Source of the DNA: Rhodoferax sp. OV413
Lineage (GTDB): Bacteria; Pseudomonadota; Gammaproteobacteria; Burkholderiales; Burkholderiaceae_C
DNA: 43,059 nucleotides
Assembly (NCBI GenBank): GCA_945885775.1
Contig: CAMCZF010000003.1
Span: forward strand, 1-43,059
Reading direction: 5' to 3'
A model generated the notes under the pieces. The model was not told where the DNA came from and made no database searches. It was given only the letters and a program-made list of their open reading frames with translations. The translations under genes and the position numbers were made by a program. Below are positions 1-8,910 of this stretch, piece after piece. The stretch's first letter is position 1, and every line of letters begins with the position of its first letter.

Positions 1-1838
1 TTGTATCTATACGCCTCGGTTCCATCGACCTTCCTGACCGGCGCACATAACAGCTGCTCGATCACGCTGTAGACGAAGAACACATGGTTGCTGTCCAGGC
101 TGGATATCGGATCGTCGATGTAGACGATGAGCTCCTTCCCGCTGCTGCCCAAGGCGTCGAGCTTGGCCATGAAGTAGCAGAACGCAATCAAGCTGCCTTC
201 GCCTTCGCTCAGATTGAAGGCGGGCTGGTTGCCTCGCATGATCTGGAACTTGACGCCCGCACTTGTCGCGTCATCTACCGCTTCGAGCCTCACCCCGCCA
301 TGACCGAAGTAGTGGTTCAGCAGCGTGTTGACGCGCTCTGCGCCTTTGCGCTCGTCCTTCTGCTGCGCCTCGAGCTGCTTAATCTCCTGCTCGATAACAC
401 GTACCGCTTGACGCGCTGTATCCGCGAACTCCTTGGCCTCCGCGCTCTTCTCGCGAAGTTGGCGAATGTTTTTTTCTTTGCTAGGAAGGTCCAGGGTCGC
501 GAGAAACTCGGCGACCTTACTGAGTCTGAGCGCCAACCTTGCCGCGTCCTTGTCTTTGTTGAGTGTCGCCGAGCGACCGTTGTTGGTTGCCACTACCGTA
601 TTGAACGATTCTGTTGCGGCCTCTGCCGCTACCGTATCGAACTCTCGCACCGGAATCTGTCCGATTCGAAACAGCGACGTGCGTCGGTTCGCCAACGCGT
701 CCGCAAGTTTCTGAAGTTCCGTTTCGTAGGAATCGATGGACCTTACGAGAACGGCCTTGGCGGTCTCGTAAGCAGGCCGCTCGGATGCGTAGAACTGGCC
801 CACTTCAAGCACTGGCATCCAGGCCACACTCTGCAGCTCAACACGGATCTTCTCGGCACAGACGTCGATCGCTGCTCCGAGCGTCTCAGAGGCCTGGTTA
901 AAATGATCTGCAAGAGTCTGCCAGAGGTCAGCAGGAAGTTTCTGCCGACAGAAGGCGCAGTCGTCGCGCTTTCCCTTGTGGTGTCCGATGCCCTCGCGCG
1001 CCCAAGATTCCAACGCGGCATCGTCCAGCAAATCCTGCAGCGGTTTGGTGGGCTCTATGGCGGTGAGGATGAGCGGCTTGGCCTCGTCGAATAGTGCATC
1101 AAGCTTCGACCTGTAGGACGCGGTAACTCGGATCTCCGGCAGCGCATCCTCCTTCAGCAGTGCAACGAAGCTTGACCTGTCGGCCTCCGTCAGTACTTCG
1201 ACCTTGTTGCTGGTAACGAAGGAGATCTCGGTCTTGATGCTGTCGATGTTGTATCCCGCATGGCCGAAGGCTCGATCCTTCTTTATGACGTCGTTGGCCT
1301 GCCGACGCAGAAGTTCGTCGAGCGCCTCCCTCGCGTCGCTGGCGCGCTTGCTTGCCTTGGCATGCTTTTCCTCGGCCTGCGATGCGTCGTGGCGTGCACC
1401 ACGCTTCTCTTCGACGCTACCCAGGCTGGTTAGCAGCGCCGCGATGCGTTCTGCCAAGGTGTTGTTCTCGCCGCCGACAATTGCGAAGGTCTGAATGTTC
1501 CCGCCGCGCTGGTCGGTGAGGAAGCTCAGGTTATCAGCAACGAAATCTTTGTTGTAGACGCGGATGTCGTAGGCGTGCCCAACAAGTTGCTGATGATTCA
1601 AATCGCCCTGCTCGCCCCGCACCGCGAAGCTCGCGCCTTCGAAGCGCCATGGGATTTCGCCTTTCTCCAGACTCCTGAAGACCCGCGAAAGCGTAGTCTT
1701 TCCGGAGTAATTTCGGCCGTAGATAATGTTTAGCTTCTTGAAGTTCTGGACGTTGTTCCCGGGCGTGTCCCTGATGGAGTTCTTCCACTCAAAGCCATCG
1801 AAACTTCCGAAGCGTGTGATATCCAACTGATGAATCAC
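1..1838 (-). CDS. AAA_13-family ATPase, RloC/PrrC-like (3' part missing)
   Basis: The gene runs off the left edge, so only about 612 N-terminal codons are visible. The start is GTG at 1838, preceded by a strong GGAGGG at the right spacing; the ATG at 1843 meets a stop at once. An ABC-type P-loop, GRNYSGKTTL, lies near residue 47. An ABC signature, LSEGE, lies near residue 541 and a Walker B, IVYIDDPISSLD, near residue 570. Between them is a long, probably coiled-coil region with a CAFC motif near residue 294, placed like the zinc hook of RloC. Known RloC/PrrC proteins use such an ATPase to control a C-terminal anticodon nuclease that acts during phage infection. That effector domain would lie outside the window, so the nuclease function is an inference. 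An SMC-like or other AAA_13 ATPase is the alternative. Confidence 0.8.
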   Translation of the reverse strand, partial: MIHQLDITRFGSFDGFEWKNSIRDTPGNNVQNFKKLNIIYGRNYSGKTTLSRVFRSLEKGEIPWRFEGASFAVRGEQGDLNHQQLVGHAYDIRVYNKDFVADNLSFLTDQRGGNIQTFAIVGGENNTLAERIAALLTSLGSVEEKRGARHDASQAEEKHAKASKRASDAREALDELLRRQANDVIKKDRAFGHAGYNIDSIKTEISFVTSNKVEVLTEADRSSFVALLKEDALPEIRVTASYRSKLDALFDEAKPLILTAIEPTKPLQDLLDDAALESWAREGIGHHKGKRDDCAFCRQKLPADLWQTLADHFNQASETLGAAIDVCAEKIRVELQSVAWMPVLEVGQFYASERPAYETAKAVLVRSIDSYETELQKLADALANRRTSLFRIGQIPVREFDTVAAEAATESFNTVVATNNGRSATLNKDKDAARLALRLSKVAEFLATLDLPSKEKNIRQLREKSAEAKEFADTARQAVRVIEQEIKQLEAQQKDERKGAERVNTLLNHYFGHGGVRLEAVDDATSAGVKFQIMRGNQPAFNLSEGEGSLIAFCYFMAKLDALGSSGKELIVYIDDPISSLDSNHVFFVYSVIEQLLCAPVRKVDGTEAYRY

Positions 1839-2100
1839 GGCATGCCCTCCTTTTGTCTTCTGCGCAAAGTTTAGCCAAATGTCACTTAGCTCATTCGTTG
1901 CAGATATAGAGTTAACTCGCATCCCACTGGGTTAATGCCTGTTGGGGCCAACCAAATGTTATCCAGCACTGCCGAGCAACAAAGAAGCACAAAGCAGCCC
2001 TTGGCGATTGTCGGCTCTCAGCCTATTGCAGTCCTTCGGCCAGGGTCGGCCAGTGACCGCATCTGGCCCAGTGTGGTCACAGGAGTGATTGGCACAAGGG

Positions 2101-2289
2101 CTATTCCTGCGGCTTCAACTTTTTCCGTTCCTTTTCGTAGTAGTCATAGGTGCCCATCTTTTCAGATGGTTGCAGTGCACCTAGGTTCTTAAGACTTTGC
2201 TGCGTTCGCAAGCCTTCGTAAATTGACTGCGAATTTACTGCCCCACAGCCAGCAACCAGCAGCGCCACGCACAATACGGTAAGTTTCAT
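2101..2289 (-). CDS. Small predicted lipoprotein (62 aa)
   Basis: The protein starts with a charged residue and a hydrophobic stretch ending in the lipobox LVAGC, so Cys15 is the predicted lipidated residue after signal peptidase II cleavage. The mature part, about 47 residues, is hydrophilic and rich in Lys and Glu, ending in KERKKLKPQE. The residue after Cys is Gly, so nothing indicates retention in the inner membrane and the outer membrane is likely by default. I do not recognise a family. The gene stands alone between the RloC-like gene and hns on the same strand, about 150 bp from the nearest gene. Confidence 0.65.
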   Translation of the reverse strand: MKLTVLCVALLVAGCGAVNSQSIYEGLRTQQSLKNLGALQPSEKMGTYDYYEKERKKLKPQE

Positions 2290-2439
2290 GATGGGTTAAA
2301 CAGGAGCTTTCTTCGTGCGCAGCGAACTTTGCTAAATTCCGCACCCGAACGACTGTGGCCAAGCTCTCAGAGAAACTGAACGTCCGCTTAAGTTGTTTGG
2401 CCTTGCAAGAAACTGTTCAGCTTTGCGGTCCTAGCTTGA

Positions 2440-2793
2440 TCAGATCGCGAAATCCTGTTTTGACTTGCCTTCGGCGACCAGAGCCTGCATCCACTTAGGC
2501 ATCAGGCCGCGTCCAGACCAGCTCTCGCCATTGGGGCCGCGGTATTTCGCCTCAACGGGCTTGACAGTCTTTTTGGCGCCATTGTCAGCTTTGGTGGCCC
2601 GTACCGTCTTGGCAACTTTGCCCTTGCCTTTGCCAGTGATTTTTGTAGCAGTCAGGTCCCTGACGGTAATACCGAAAGCCAGCATCTGCGCTTTAATTTG
2701 AGCGACCGTCTTGTCAAACTCACGGGCTTTGATGTCGTTAGCCTGCTTTTGCAGTTTCTCGATCTGACCCTGCAGTTCCATCAAATTGCTCAT
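2440..2793 (-). CDS. H-NS family nucleoid-associated protein
   Basis: This 117-residue protein has the two-part H-NS plan. Residues 1-45 form a charged helical oligomerisation region. A Lys/Ala-rich linker spans about 50-80. The C-terminal DNA-binding core is residues 84-101, YRGPNGESWSGRG followed by PKW, the signature loop of betaproteobacterial H-NS homologues. Family members bind AT-rich DNA, stiffen or bridge it and silence horizontally acquired genes. Its position in an accessory region with several AT-richer blocks suggests a role in silencing or buffering the island, which is an inference. The start ATG at 2793 follows a purine-rich stretch. I assign no symbol, because several hns paralogues usually exist in this group. 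Confidence 0.9.
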   Translation of the reverse strand: MSNLMELQGQIEKLQKQANDIKAREFDKTVAQIKAQMLAFGITVRDLTATKITGKGKGKVAKTVRATKADNGAKKTVKPVEAKYRGPNGESWSGRGLMPKWMQALVAEGKSKQDFAI

Positions 2794-2918
2794 TCGCTTT
2801 TCCTTGTTTAGTTGCTAATGGTGATTACTTAAGTTGTAGTCGACCGTTTGTGATTATCTCTGCTTCGCAGGCCGTTCGCATGACGGCGGCAAGGCCTTTG
2901 GGGATGATCCTTCGGTAT

Positions 2919-3233
2919 TCAAGCCAAGTGCGTCGGATCAAACTCCCACTCCAGTAATTCGGCCAGGCGCAGCATCACCCATTGCGCCTCAGGGACTGAC
3001 ACCACCGAATCTTCACCTGTCAGTCCGCGATAGATACGCACCAGAATTTCATGCTCAGAGATGCCCAAACTGAACAGCATATTCCTTGCCGTCTCGGTCA
3101 ACATGGTGGCCATATCTTCGCAAAGTTCGTACCGATCTGCCACCACATGTCGTGGTTCGCCGGGTTTTTGCTGGCCAGGCGCCACAAATAGTGCGATGAA
3201 TGAGGCCGGAATATCGATCTGGTTGTCTGACAT
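2919..3233 (-). CDS. Conserved-looking small protein of unknown function (104 aa)
   Basis: I start this protein at the ATG at 3233 (MSDNQIDIP); an in-frame GTG at 3248 would add five residues. The sequence is acidic and well formed, with probable helices around YELCEDMATMLTETA and a C-terminal WVMLRLAELLEWEFDP. It resembles short proteins that databases of this bacterial group often label 'ATPase with chaperone activity'. I see no P-loop or other nucleotide-binding motif, so that label should not be trusted. It lies between hns and an unclear small ORF, all on the minus strand. The function is unknown. Confidence 0.6.
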   Translation of the reverse strand: MSDNQIDIPASFIALFVAPGQQKPGEPRHVVADRYELCEDMATMLTETARNMLFSLGISEHEILVRIYRGLTGEDSVVSVPEAQWVMLRLAELLEWEFDPTHLA

Positions 3234-3260
3234 GAGGAAAAGTGCCACGAAGGTAAAAGA

Positions 3261-3497
3261 TTATCGGACCTCTATCTCTGGTGTGTTGGCCTGTTTTTTT
3301 TTCAGATTGCCGACATATGGAAAGTCGCTGATGACGATATAAAGCTCGCCGGGGTGCAGCGTGACGTAATGCTGGTGGTACGACGCCCTGAACGCCCCAG
3401 AGAAGCAGGCACCGGCGAGCATGGCACTCTGGTGTGACGGTGCCGGCTGCAGATGCCGCTGTGTCAATATGCGGTTGGACGAGGTCGGCCACCTCAC
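3261..3497 (-). CDS. Doubtful small ORF, possibly a gene remnant
   Basis: The last 50 or so residues, from ACFSGAFRASYHQHYVTLHP to the C-terminus, look protein-like, and an ATG at 3422 could open them. The N-terminal extension from GTG at 3497 looks like translated GC-rich noncoding DNA. No clear ribosome binding site is visible. The 370 bp between the neighbouring genes may therefore hold the 3' fragment of a decayed gene. I recognise no family. Confidence 0.25.
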   Translation of the reverse strand: MRWPTSSNRILTQRHLQPAPSHQSAMLAGACFSGAFRASYHQHYVTLHPGELYIVISDFPYVGNLKKKQANTPEIEVR

Positions 3498-3627
3498 CCG
3501 CCCGGCCCGGCATCGCCCGCCCGCCAGCTACAGGCGCCTGCAAGCATGGCGAGCCCGGTGAGCGCATCTCGCCGCGGAAAGCTGGAACCGGGAGATGTTT
3601 TGGCTTTGGCAGGCTTGCCGATTGTCC

Positions 3628-4017
3628 TCAATTGGCAAGCCACCTTGCCGCCATTCGCTTGGTATCGATTCCAACGCGCTGGTTTTCGTATGTGAATGCG
3701 ATGACCCTGGATGCTGGTTTGACCTTCAGGAAAGGCATGAGCAGTCCATAGGGGACCAGGACGTAGCCTGTCCATTCGCCCCTGGCTGGGCGGCGCACCT
3801 GTACGTCATTGACCTCAAAGCTGACCTCGCCCGCATCAAAGCCAATTCTTGTTTCTTTCTTTTGGTACCAGTACAAGTTTCGCTCGGGCTTTAGCTGTTC
3901 AATCATGTACAGAAAATCTTCCTTACCCGTTTCCATCCACATGCGTGGCAGCGTGGGCTGTGAAATCGCAGCGGCCAATTCGGCTTTCACAAAGGTGTTT
4001 CCAGAAAATCTCGCCAC
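3628..4017 (-). CDS. Hypothetical protein downstream of DUF2779 nuclease (129 aa)
   Basis: This soluble, mixed alpha/beta protein has no motif I recognise. It contains basic and aromatic clusters such as ERNLYWYQKKET and RRPARGEWTGYVLVP. Its start lies inside the end of the DUF2779 gene (31 bp overlap), so the two are almost certainly co-transcribed and perhaps translationally coupled. The context suggests an accessory or partner of the nuclease. No catalytic residues can be proposed. Confidence 0.65.
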   Translation of the reverse strand: MARFSGNTFVKAELAAAISQPTLPRMWMETGKEDFLYMIEQLKPERNLYWYQKKETRIGFDAGEVSFEVNDVQVRRPARGEWTGYVLVPYGLLMPFLKVKPASRVIAFTYENQRVGIDTKRMAARWLAN

Positions 4018-5948
4018 GCCTGGACGATCATCACCATTGCCAGGGTATCAAGCTCACAGTAGCGTAGCAGTGCCTCGTTGATCTTTGCGCGGGTAACCGG
4101 GTTCAGCGTCTCAAATTGCAATCGGGCGTAGGCCGTGGTCGCGGCACCGCCTTCGGCCACCACCAAGTCATCCGGGTCCTCAGAAGGCAGGAGAGTTTCT
4201 CCCAACAAATCCTCGCCGTAGCTTTTCAGGAGCGAATACGGGTCTTGAGGGTTTCCGTGGTCATCTGGTCGCCACCAAATAAAGCCTGAGTAGTTCTTGC
4301 TGGCAATGCCACCAGGTGAGCCATAGGTCGCCTGGCTGTACGCATTGCGCAATAAGGGGGATGTGCACATCACGGCGGGGAGAACTTTCTTGATGGAATT
4401 CGATCCTTTGGTCGACACATGGAAGTACGCATCCTTGCTCAAGCGGCAGAGGTCGTACATGGCGCGGTTACCGTCTCTGACCAAGGATTTCATAAATTCG
4501 CTTAGCTCCGCACCATCCGATGGTGGGTCGGAGGTCTCCGCGATCTGATCTACGATCTTGTTCAGAATCGTGTTTTCGTGCGGACTCCACATAAATACAG
4601 TGCCATGGTCGTTCTCGAGTTCTCGCTTGAGTGCCCGTGCAAATGCGAAGTTTGGGAAGGCCACGGGCTCGGTCATCAAAAACTCACCCATATGCTCCAC
4701 GCGGCCATCAGCATGCATCACATGGTGCGAGAACTGAAAGGCAATCTGCTCGTACGGTCGCATGCCTGCAAAGAAGGGCAAGGCAACGCCGCTGGTCTCA
4801 AAATCTATGAAGTGGTAAGGGAAGACCCACTTGGCCATCTCCTGGCGCATCCAAGAGTCGGCCAACCAGTAACCACCCCGGTCCTCTTCTGGGGGGATGC
4901 CATTGACCTGCATCCATTGCCGCTCAGAAGCGGACAGAGTCAGACCACCATCTTTGATTTTGATGTCATCCTCGCTCACTGCACCCAGGCGCACCCGGCC
5001 GTCGCTGATCAGCTTGGCCTTGCCGCGGTAGTTCCAGATATCGAGGACTGTGCCCTGAGCCAGGTCCTTTGGCGTGAGATTGAACTTCTCTGCCCAGCAC
5101 TCTTCAAAACCATTTTTGAGACCGTCCCCCGGAGTGGAGCGGAACTCACATTTGGCGCATTCTTTGCTTGGTGCGGGTGGAATCTTTGTATCGGACTTGT
5201 AGGCTTGGGCCCACTCCGAAGCCAACGTTGGCAGTTCTCCCTTCAAGCCCAAATAGCTAACTCCCTTGCGATTCACGATGTCTACATATTCATCGACGCA
5301 CACAAGAGCCAGCAGGGTGTGGTCAAAGGCAAGGGTCTTGGCCCGTGGGTCAGTGACAACCTTAGAGCGTTTGCCAAGACGCTCAATTTTGAACAATTGG
5401 TTCAAGCCATCCACATTGCAGGTCACCGACTTGTCCGGCATCATCAAGTAGGTCTTGACCTGAGCCTCGGGCCAAGCTGCGCCAAGAACATACGCTTGAA
5501 AAGCCACGTCTTCGATGTACGGACGCATGTCAGCGAGCAGGTCCCCCCGGGCGCCCATGATTTCCGGTTTGATTGAGTTGTAAGACTTGGCCTTCACCTC
5601 GATAAGCTGAAATTGGTTTCCATTTTTGACCAGCACATCGACTCGGATAAACAGGTCGCCATACCGGATTGCCGCCTCGAAAACCGTGACATTGTCGCGT
5701 TGCAGCAGCAGTGCAGTTTTCTCCAAGGCCTCGTCGTGACCAACGGCGCTGACATCAACACCCTCAGGGTAATAGCACTTGGCTAATTCGCCGACCTGGT
5801 AGCCCCCATCGGCCAGCATGGCCATAAAGCTGTCTTCCTGCTTGGTATTGCGGTAGACATCCTCTTTGCCGGTGTAGTACAGCTTCGTCGGGCATTCTGC
5901 TGCCATCTTGAAGCGCGATTTGGTCAGATAGCGGGGACGGCTTGTCAT
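3987..5948 (-). CDS. DUF2779 protein: Cas4-like Fe-S PD-(D/E)XK nuclease fused to a DEDD exonuclease-like domain
   Basis: This 653-residue protein appears to carry two nuclease modules. The N-terminal module has an early AECPTKLYY motif (Cys19), then Asp104 and EVK (Glu117, Lys119), and then CAKC (Cys264, Cys267) with Cys284. One early cysteine plus three late ones around a PD-(D/E)XK core is the layout of the iron-sulphur nucleases Cas4 and AddB. The C-terminal module has FIDFET (Asp382, Glu384), a middle acidic HEN/YDL region, and YCELDTLAM (Asp634), which fits a DnaQ-like DEDD 3'-5' exonuclease. The C-terminal region corresponds to DUF2779. Transcription appears to run from the DUF2130 gene 78 bp upstream through this gene into the overlapping small gene. 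The family assignment is from recall of its typical sequence; the activities are inferred from motifs. Confidence 0.82.
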   Translation of the reverse strand: MTSRPRYLTKSRFKMAAECPTKLYYTGKEDVYRNTKQEDSFMAMLADGGYQVGELAKCYYPEGVDVSAVGHDEALEKTALLLQRDNVTVFEAAIRYGDLFIRVDVLVKNGNQFQLIEVKAKSYNSIKPEIMGARGDLLADMRPYIEDVAFQAYVLGAAWPEAQVKTYLMMPDKSVTCNVDGLNQLFKIERLGKRSKVVTDPRAKTLAFDHTLLALVCVDEYVDIVNRKGVSYLGLKGELPTLASEWAQAYKSDTKIPPAPSKECAKCEFRSTPGDGLKNGFEECWAEKFNLTPKDLAQGTVLDIWNYRGKAKLISDGRVRLGAVSEDDIKIKDGGLTLSASERQWMQVNGIPPEEDRGGYWLADSWMRQEMAKWVFPYHFIDFETSGVALPFFAGMRPYEQIAFQFSHHVMHADGRVEHMGEFLMTEPVAFPNFAFARALKRELENDHGTVFMWSPHENTILNKIVDQIAETSDPPSDGAELSEFMKSLVRDGNRAMYDLCRLSKDAYFHVSTKGSNSIKKVLPAVMCTSPLLRNAYSQATYGSPGGIASKNYSGFIWWRPDDHGNPQDPYSLLKSYGEDLLGETLLPSEDPDDLVVAEGGAATTAYARLQFETLNPVTRAKINEALLRYCELDTLAMVMIVQAWRDFLETPL

Positions 5949-6026
5949 GGCTTTTGATTTGGTGGGGAGGGGATTTGCTTTTCAGCTGATCTGCACAGGC
6001 CCTGACTGCGGCTTCTACGGTTGGCG

Positions 6027-7427
6027 TTATGAAATGTTGGCGTCCTTAATTTCTGCAAACTTAGCCGCCATCGTCGGGTTTCCCCTTGTCAACTTCTTGA
6101 TCGTTACATCCTGCGATTTCTCATTGGCCAAACGCAAGTTGTTCTCAGAGTTTAAAAGCGCTGACCTGGTTTTTTGCAAGTGACTGATTGACTTGTCTAT
6201 TTCTTCAATGGCGTTTTTGAAGTGGTTCGACGCCAAGTCGTAATTCCGGGCAAATGCCGTCTTGAAGGTTTCCAGGTTGCTCTCGAAGTTGGTGATGTCG
6301 ATGTTCTGCGACTTCACAAGGGCAAGCTCGGTTTTGTACTTCAGCGAATTCATCGCGGCATTGCGAAGCAGCGTGATGATGGGAATGAAAAACTGGGGCC
6401 GCACCACATACATCTTGGGGTAGCGGTGGGAAACATCGATGATCCCCGTGTTGTAGAGTTCGCTGTCGGGCTCTAGCAGTGATACCAATACCGCGTACTC
6501 GCAGCCCTTATCGAGGCGGTCCTTGTCAAGCTCCTTCAGGAACTCTTCGTTCTTCTTCTTGGTTGCGGTTGCATCATTCTCATTTTTCATCTCGAACATG
6601 ATGGAGACGATCTCGGTGCCCGCATCGTCCAAGTCCCGAAAGATGTAGTCGCCCTTGCTGCCACCCTTGGCGTCATTGTCTTTCTCAAAGTAGGCTTTGG
6701 GGAAGGCAGTAGCCCGAATGCGGTTGAAATCGGTCTCGCAGTGCTGCTCAAGGGTTTCACCAACCATCTTGGTCGACAAGCGCGCTTTCAGGTCTCTTAG
6801 GCGCTCAATGGCCTCATCACGGTCTTTGATCTGCGTTTCATATTTGTCCTTGAGCGCGCTTGCGGCGAGTTGCTTTTCGATTTCAGCCCTGTCCAAGTCG
6901 TTCTTCAGGGCATCGCGCTCTTTTTCTACTTGACTGACTGCCTCATTGACGGCCAGTTTTTGCGAGGTTTCTTTGGCATCTAACTGGGCCTTGAGGGATT
7001 GAATCTCTGCCGCCTTGGCAGCGGCAGTCTTTTGTAGCTCGTTGGTCAACTCGGCCTTAGCCAAAGCCTCAGCGGCTTGCCGGTCTTTTTGCGCTTGCAG
7101 CAGATCGTTGGCCAGGGCGTCACGCTCTTTTTCAATGGCGCTCAGGGCCTGGGCTACAGCAAGTTCTCGGGATACCTCAGCGGATTGAAGCTGTCCTTTG
7201 AGGTCTGCAATAGCAGCATCTTTGATGGCGGACGCTTGCTGCAGCTCGTTGGCCAGTTTTGACTGTGCGAGCGCGACGGCGTTGATTTTTTCCTTCTCCG
7301 CAAGTGCCAGTCGATCATGCAACTGCTGATCGAACTCGCTGTCGCGGACTTGCTTGAGGATGTCCGCGTAACCGGTCTCATCAATCTTGAAGGCTTTGGA
7401 GCAGTGAGGGCAGATGATTTCGTGCAT
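6027..7427 (-). CDS. DUF2130 domain protein with long coiled coil
   Basis: The protein is 466 residues long. It opens with a CPHC pair (Cys6, Cys9), possibly half of a zinc site. A long Ala/Lys/Glu/Gln-rich coiled coil follows, about residues 35-215, with repeated AKAELxxELQK-like segments. The C-terminal half matches DUF2130, including [15 protein letters not shown] and [15 protein letters not shown]. The order Asp (GDYIF) then Glu-x-Lys (FEMKNE) resembles a PD-(D/E)XK nuclease core, but that is an inference. It is the first gene of a probable operon with the DUF2779 nuclease. DUF2130 proteins have no settled role known to me. Confidence 0.82.
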   Translation of the reverse strand: MHEIICPHCSKAFKIDETGYADILKQVRDSEFDQQLHDRLALAEKEKINAVALAQSKLANELQQASAIKDAAIADLKGQLQSAEVSRELAVAQALSAIEKERDALANDLLQAQKDRQAAEALAKAELTNELQKTAAAKAAEIQSLKAQLDAKETSQKLAVNEAVSQVEKERDALKNDLDRAEIEKQLAASALKDKYETQIKDRDEAIERLRDLKARLSTKMVGETLEQHCETDFNRIRATAFPKAYFEKDNDAKGGSKGDYIFRDLDDAGTEIVSIMFEMKNENDATATKKKNEEFLKELDKDRLDKGCEYAVLVSLLEPDSELYNTGIIDVSHRYPKMYVVRPQFFIPIITLLRNAAMNSLKYKTELALVKSQNIDITNFESNLETFKTAFARNYDLASNHFKNAIEEIDKSISHLQKTRSALLNSENNLRLANEKSQDVTIKKLTRGNPTMAAKFAEIKDANIS

Positions 7428-7534
7428 AGGTATCGATCAGTTTGCAAATACTGGGGGCCACTTCAAACAATGGTGTCAAGCAACCAGGAATCGTTCAATG
7501 CGGCATTGTCCATTCAGGCTGCCACAGGCATATG

Positions 7535-7936
7535 TCATCTCCACCCCGGGACATCAGGGTCGTCAACAGCGAGACCAAAATCTTCGAGTAGTTCAATTAG
7601 GCCCTCATGTCCGCCCTCATCAACACGAATCGCTTCCCATCGGCCACCAAGCCCTGTATGCGTTGGATCAACCATTTCACTGCCGAACCAGCGCTCCACT
7701 TCGCATACCGACTCTTCGCCCAAAAACACGTTGATGGACTGCACAACCATAGGACACTCCTCATATCCCTCCACTTGGGACTCCTCCCACTGGAGTTCGT
7801 CTTCAATAACCACACGCAAACTTTTCCCAGAATCCTTGATTTTTTTGGCAAGTGACTCCTTGGCATCATCATCAGCATCGTCATACGCCTCAACAAGCTC
7901 GCTAAATATATTTTTGGAATTTTCACTTGCTGACAT
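7535..7936 (-). CDS. Acidic hypothetical protein (133 aa)
   Basis: The protein is strongly acidic, with an N-terminal Asp/Glu-rich helix (EAYDDADDDAKESLAKKI) and a C-terminal part rich in Gly, Asp and Glu. No known motif is visible and there is no membrane segment or signal peptide. The start ATG at 7936 follows AT-rich DNA with a weak purine stretch. It lies 107 bp upstream of the DUF2130 gene on the same strand. Its charge would suit a DNA-mimic or a binding partner, but that is speculation. Confidence 0.6.
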   Translation of the reverse strand: MSASENSKNIFSELVEAYDDADDDAKESLAKKIKDSGKSLRVVIEDELQWEESQVEGYEECPMVVQSINVFLGEESVCEVERWFGSEMVDPTHTGLGGRWEAIRVDEGGHEGLIELLEDFGLAVDDPDVPGWR

Positions 7937-8017
7937 ATTTAATCTTTATAAGAATTGCAAAGATGACATTATCTTAGCATTTACTCTCTGCGCGCCAAAT
8001 TAAAATTCTCTAATAAT

Positions 8018-8737
8018 TTAAATAATTTCAGTAGCAGACGGTTGCCATTCTTCGTCCCATGAAAAATCTTTTAGCCATTGAATCAGCTTCGGGTCACCAA
8101 AATGATTAAATTCAACCGCTTCTACTTCGTCAAAATAAGATAGTTCGCCGCCAACTACATAGCCATCCTCAACCCCCATAACTTTTTTATCATCGATAAA
8201 TTCGGGCAAATCAGAGTCCTCTTCGTCATCAGAATTAAACTCACTGACTTCAGCGAGGACCTCATATCGACCCTCGAATATTTTATACTTTGTCTGATTG
8301 CCATCGGTCAAACATAAATATTCTTTCCAATGGCTAGTCATACCTGAGCCCTCTCTGTCCGCCAGCACTTTTATTCTCTTCTCAAAATAATATGAATCTA
8401 CGATTTTTTTGGGTAAGACTTTAAATGCAAACATTGATCGATATCTTTGATGACCGACGCAAATTAAGTGAATATAACTCCCTCGAAACTTGTACAAATG
8501 ACCACGTTGTTTCTCTGGAACGAGATAGATAAAAGATTTACCAATTCCTCCAGATATTCTGTATTCGCTCCGTCGGCCTAGATTAAAAATATAGCCCTCT
8601 TTATTTAACTGACTTAATAGTTTTTTATGGGCTTCATGTTTGCCCTTCGACCAGCTATTAAAGCTATTTAATAGTCGCGTCAATTTACCGACTCTACCTT
8701 CATAGATCTCGCCGAAGATGTTGGAGCCAATTAGCAT
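8018..8737 (-). CDS. Low-GC hypothetical protein, possible paralogue of the gene at 15649-16329
   Basis: This 239-residue soluble protein is encoded in DNA clearly richer in A and T than the flanking helicase gene. The N-terminal half is basic and helical. A central block reads HLYKFRGSYIHLICVG followed by RYRSMFAF. A second block reads GRYEVLAEVSEF, and a very acidic stretch (FNSDDEEDSDLPEF) follows. The protein at 15649-16329 has the same blocks in the same order (FRG, IC, RY..M, then GRY and EF), which suggests distant homology. I recognise no family. It sits just beyond the SWIM remnant of the SNF2 gene and is transcribed in the same direction. Confidence 0.65.
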   Translation of the reverse strand: MLIGSNIFGEIYEGRVGKLTRLLNSFNSWSKGKHEAHKKLLSQLNKEGYIFNLGRRSEYRISGGIGKSFIYLVPEKQRGHLYKFRGSYIHLICVGHQRYRSMFAFKVLPKKIVDSYYFEKRIKVLADREGSGMTSHWKEYLCLTDGNQTKYKIFEGRYEVLAEVSEFNSDDEEDSDLPEFIDDKKVMGVEDGYVVGGELSYFDEVEAVEFNHFGDPKLIQWLKDFSWDEEWQPSATEII

Positions 8738-8799
8738 GATATTTTCCTGATTATTATGTTAATTATTCTTAATTTGAATATGGTCTTCGTATCCGTTCT

Positions 8800-8910
8800 T
8801 TAATCTGCCAAGGCCGTCTTGCGCACTTCACGCACATGCTTGCACTCACCTCGGTATTCAAAACCAGGACAGGTGCACTGCAAATGACCGGCACGACCAA
8901 AGGTGACGGT
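8800..8910 (-). pseudogene. SWIM zinc-finger tail severed from the SNF2 helicase by an in-frame TAA
   Basis: Directly after the TAA at 8913-8911, in the same frame, 36 further codons run to a second TAA at 8802-8800. They contain CTCPGFEYRGECKH, a textbook SWIM zinc-binding motif (CxC, eight residues, CxH). SWIM fingers are often attached to SNF2 helicases. The segment has no start codon or ribosome binding site of its own. It is therefore either the lost tail of a truncated helicase, a part reached by stop-codon readthrough, or the product of a base-call error. Confidence 0.75.

Noticed and set aside
84-1094. Long plus-strand ORF opposite the RloC-like gene
   Set aside because: It lies antisense to a frame with clear ATPase motifs, and its own translation has no motif.
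1935-2192. Plus-strand ORF over the lipoprotein gene
   Set aside because: Its composition is unlike a protein and it is antisense to a convincing lipobox protein.
4578-5576. 332-codon plus-strand ORF
   Set aside because: It is the antisense shadow of the DUF2779 gene, whose nuclease motifs are clear.
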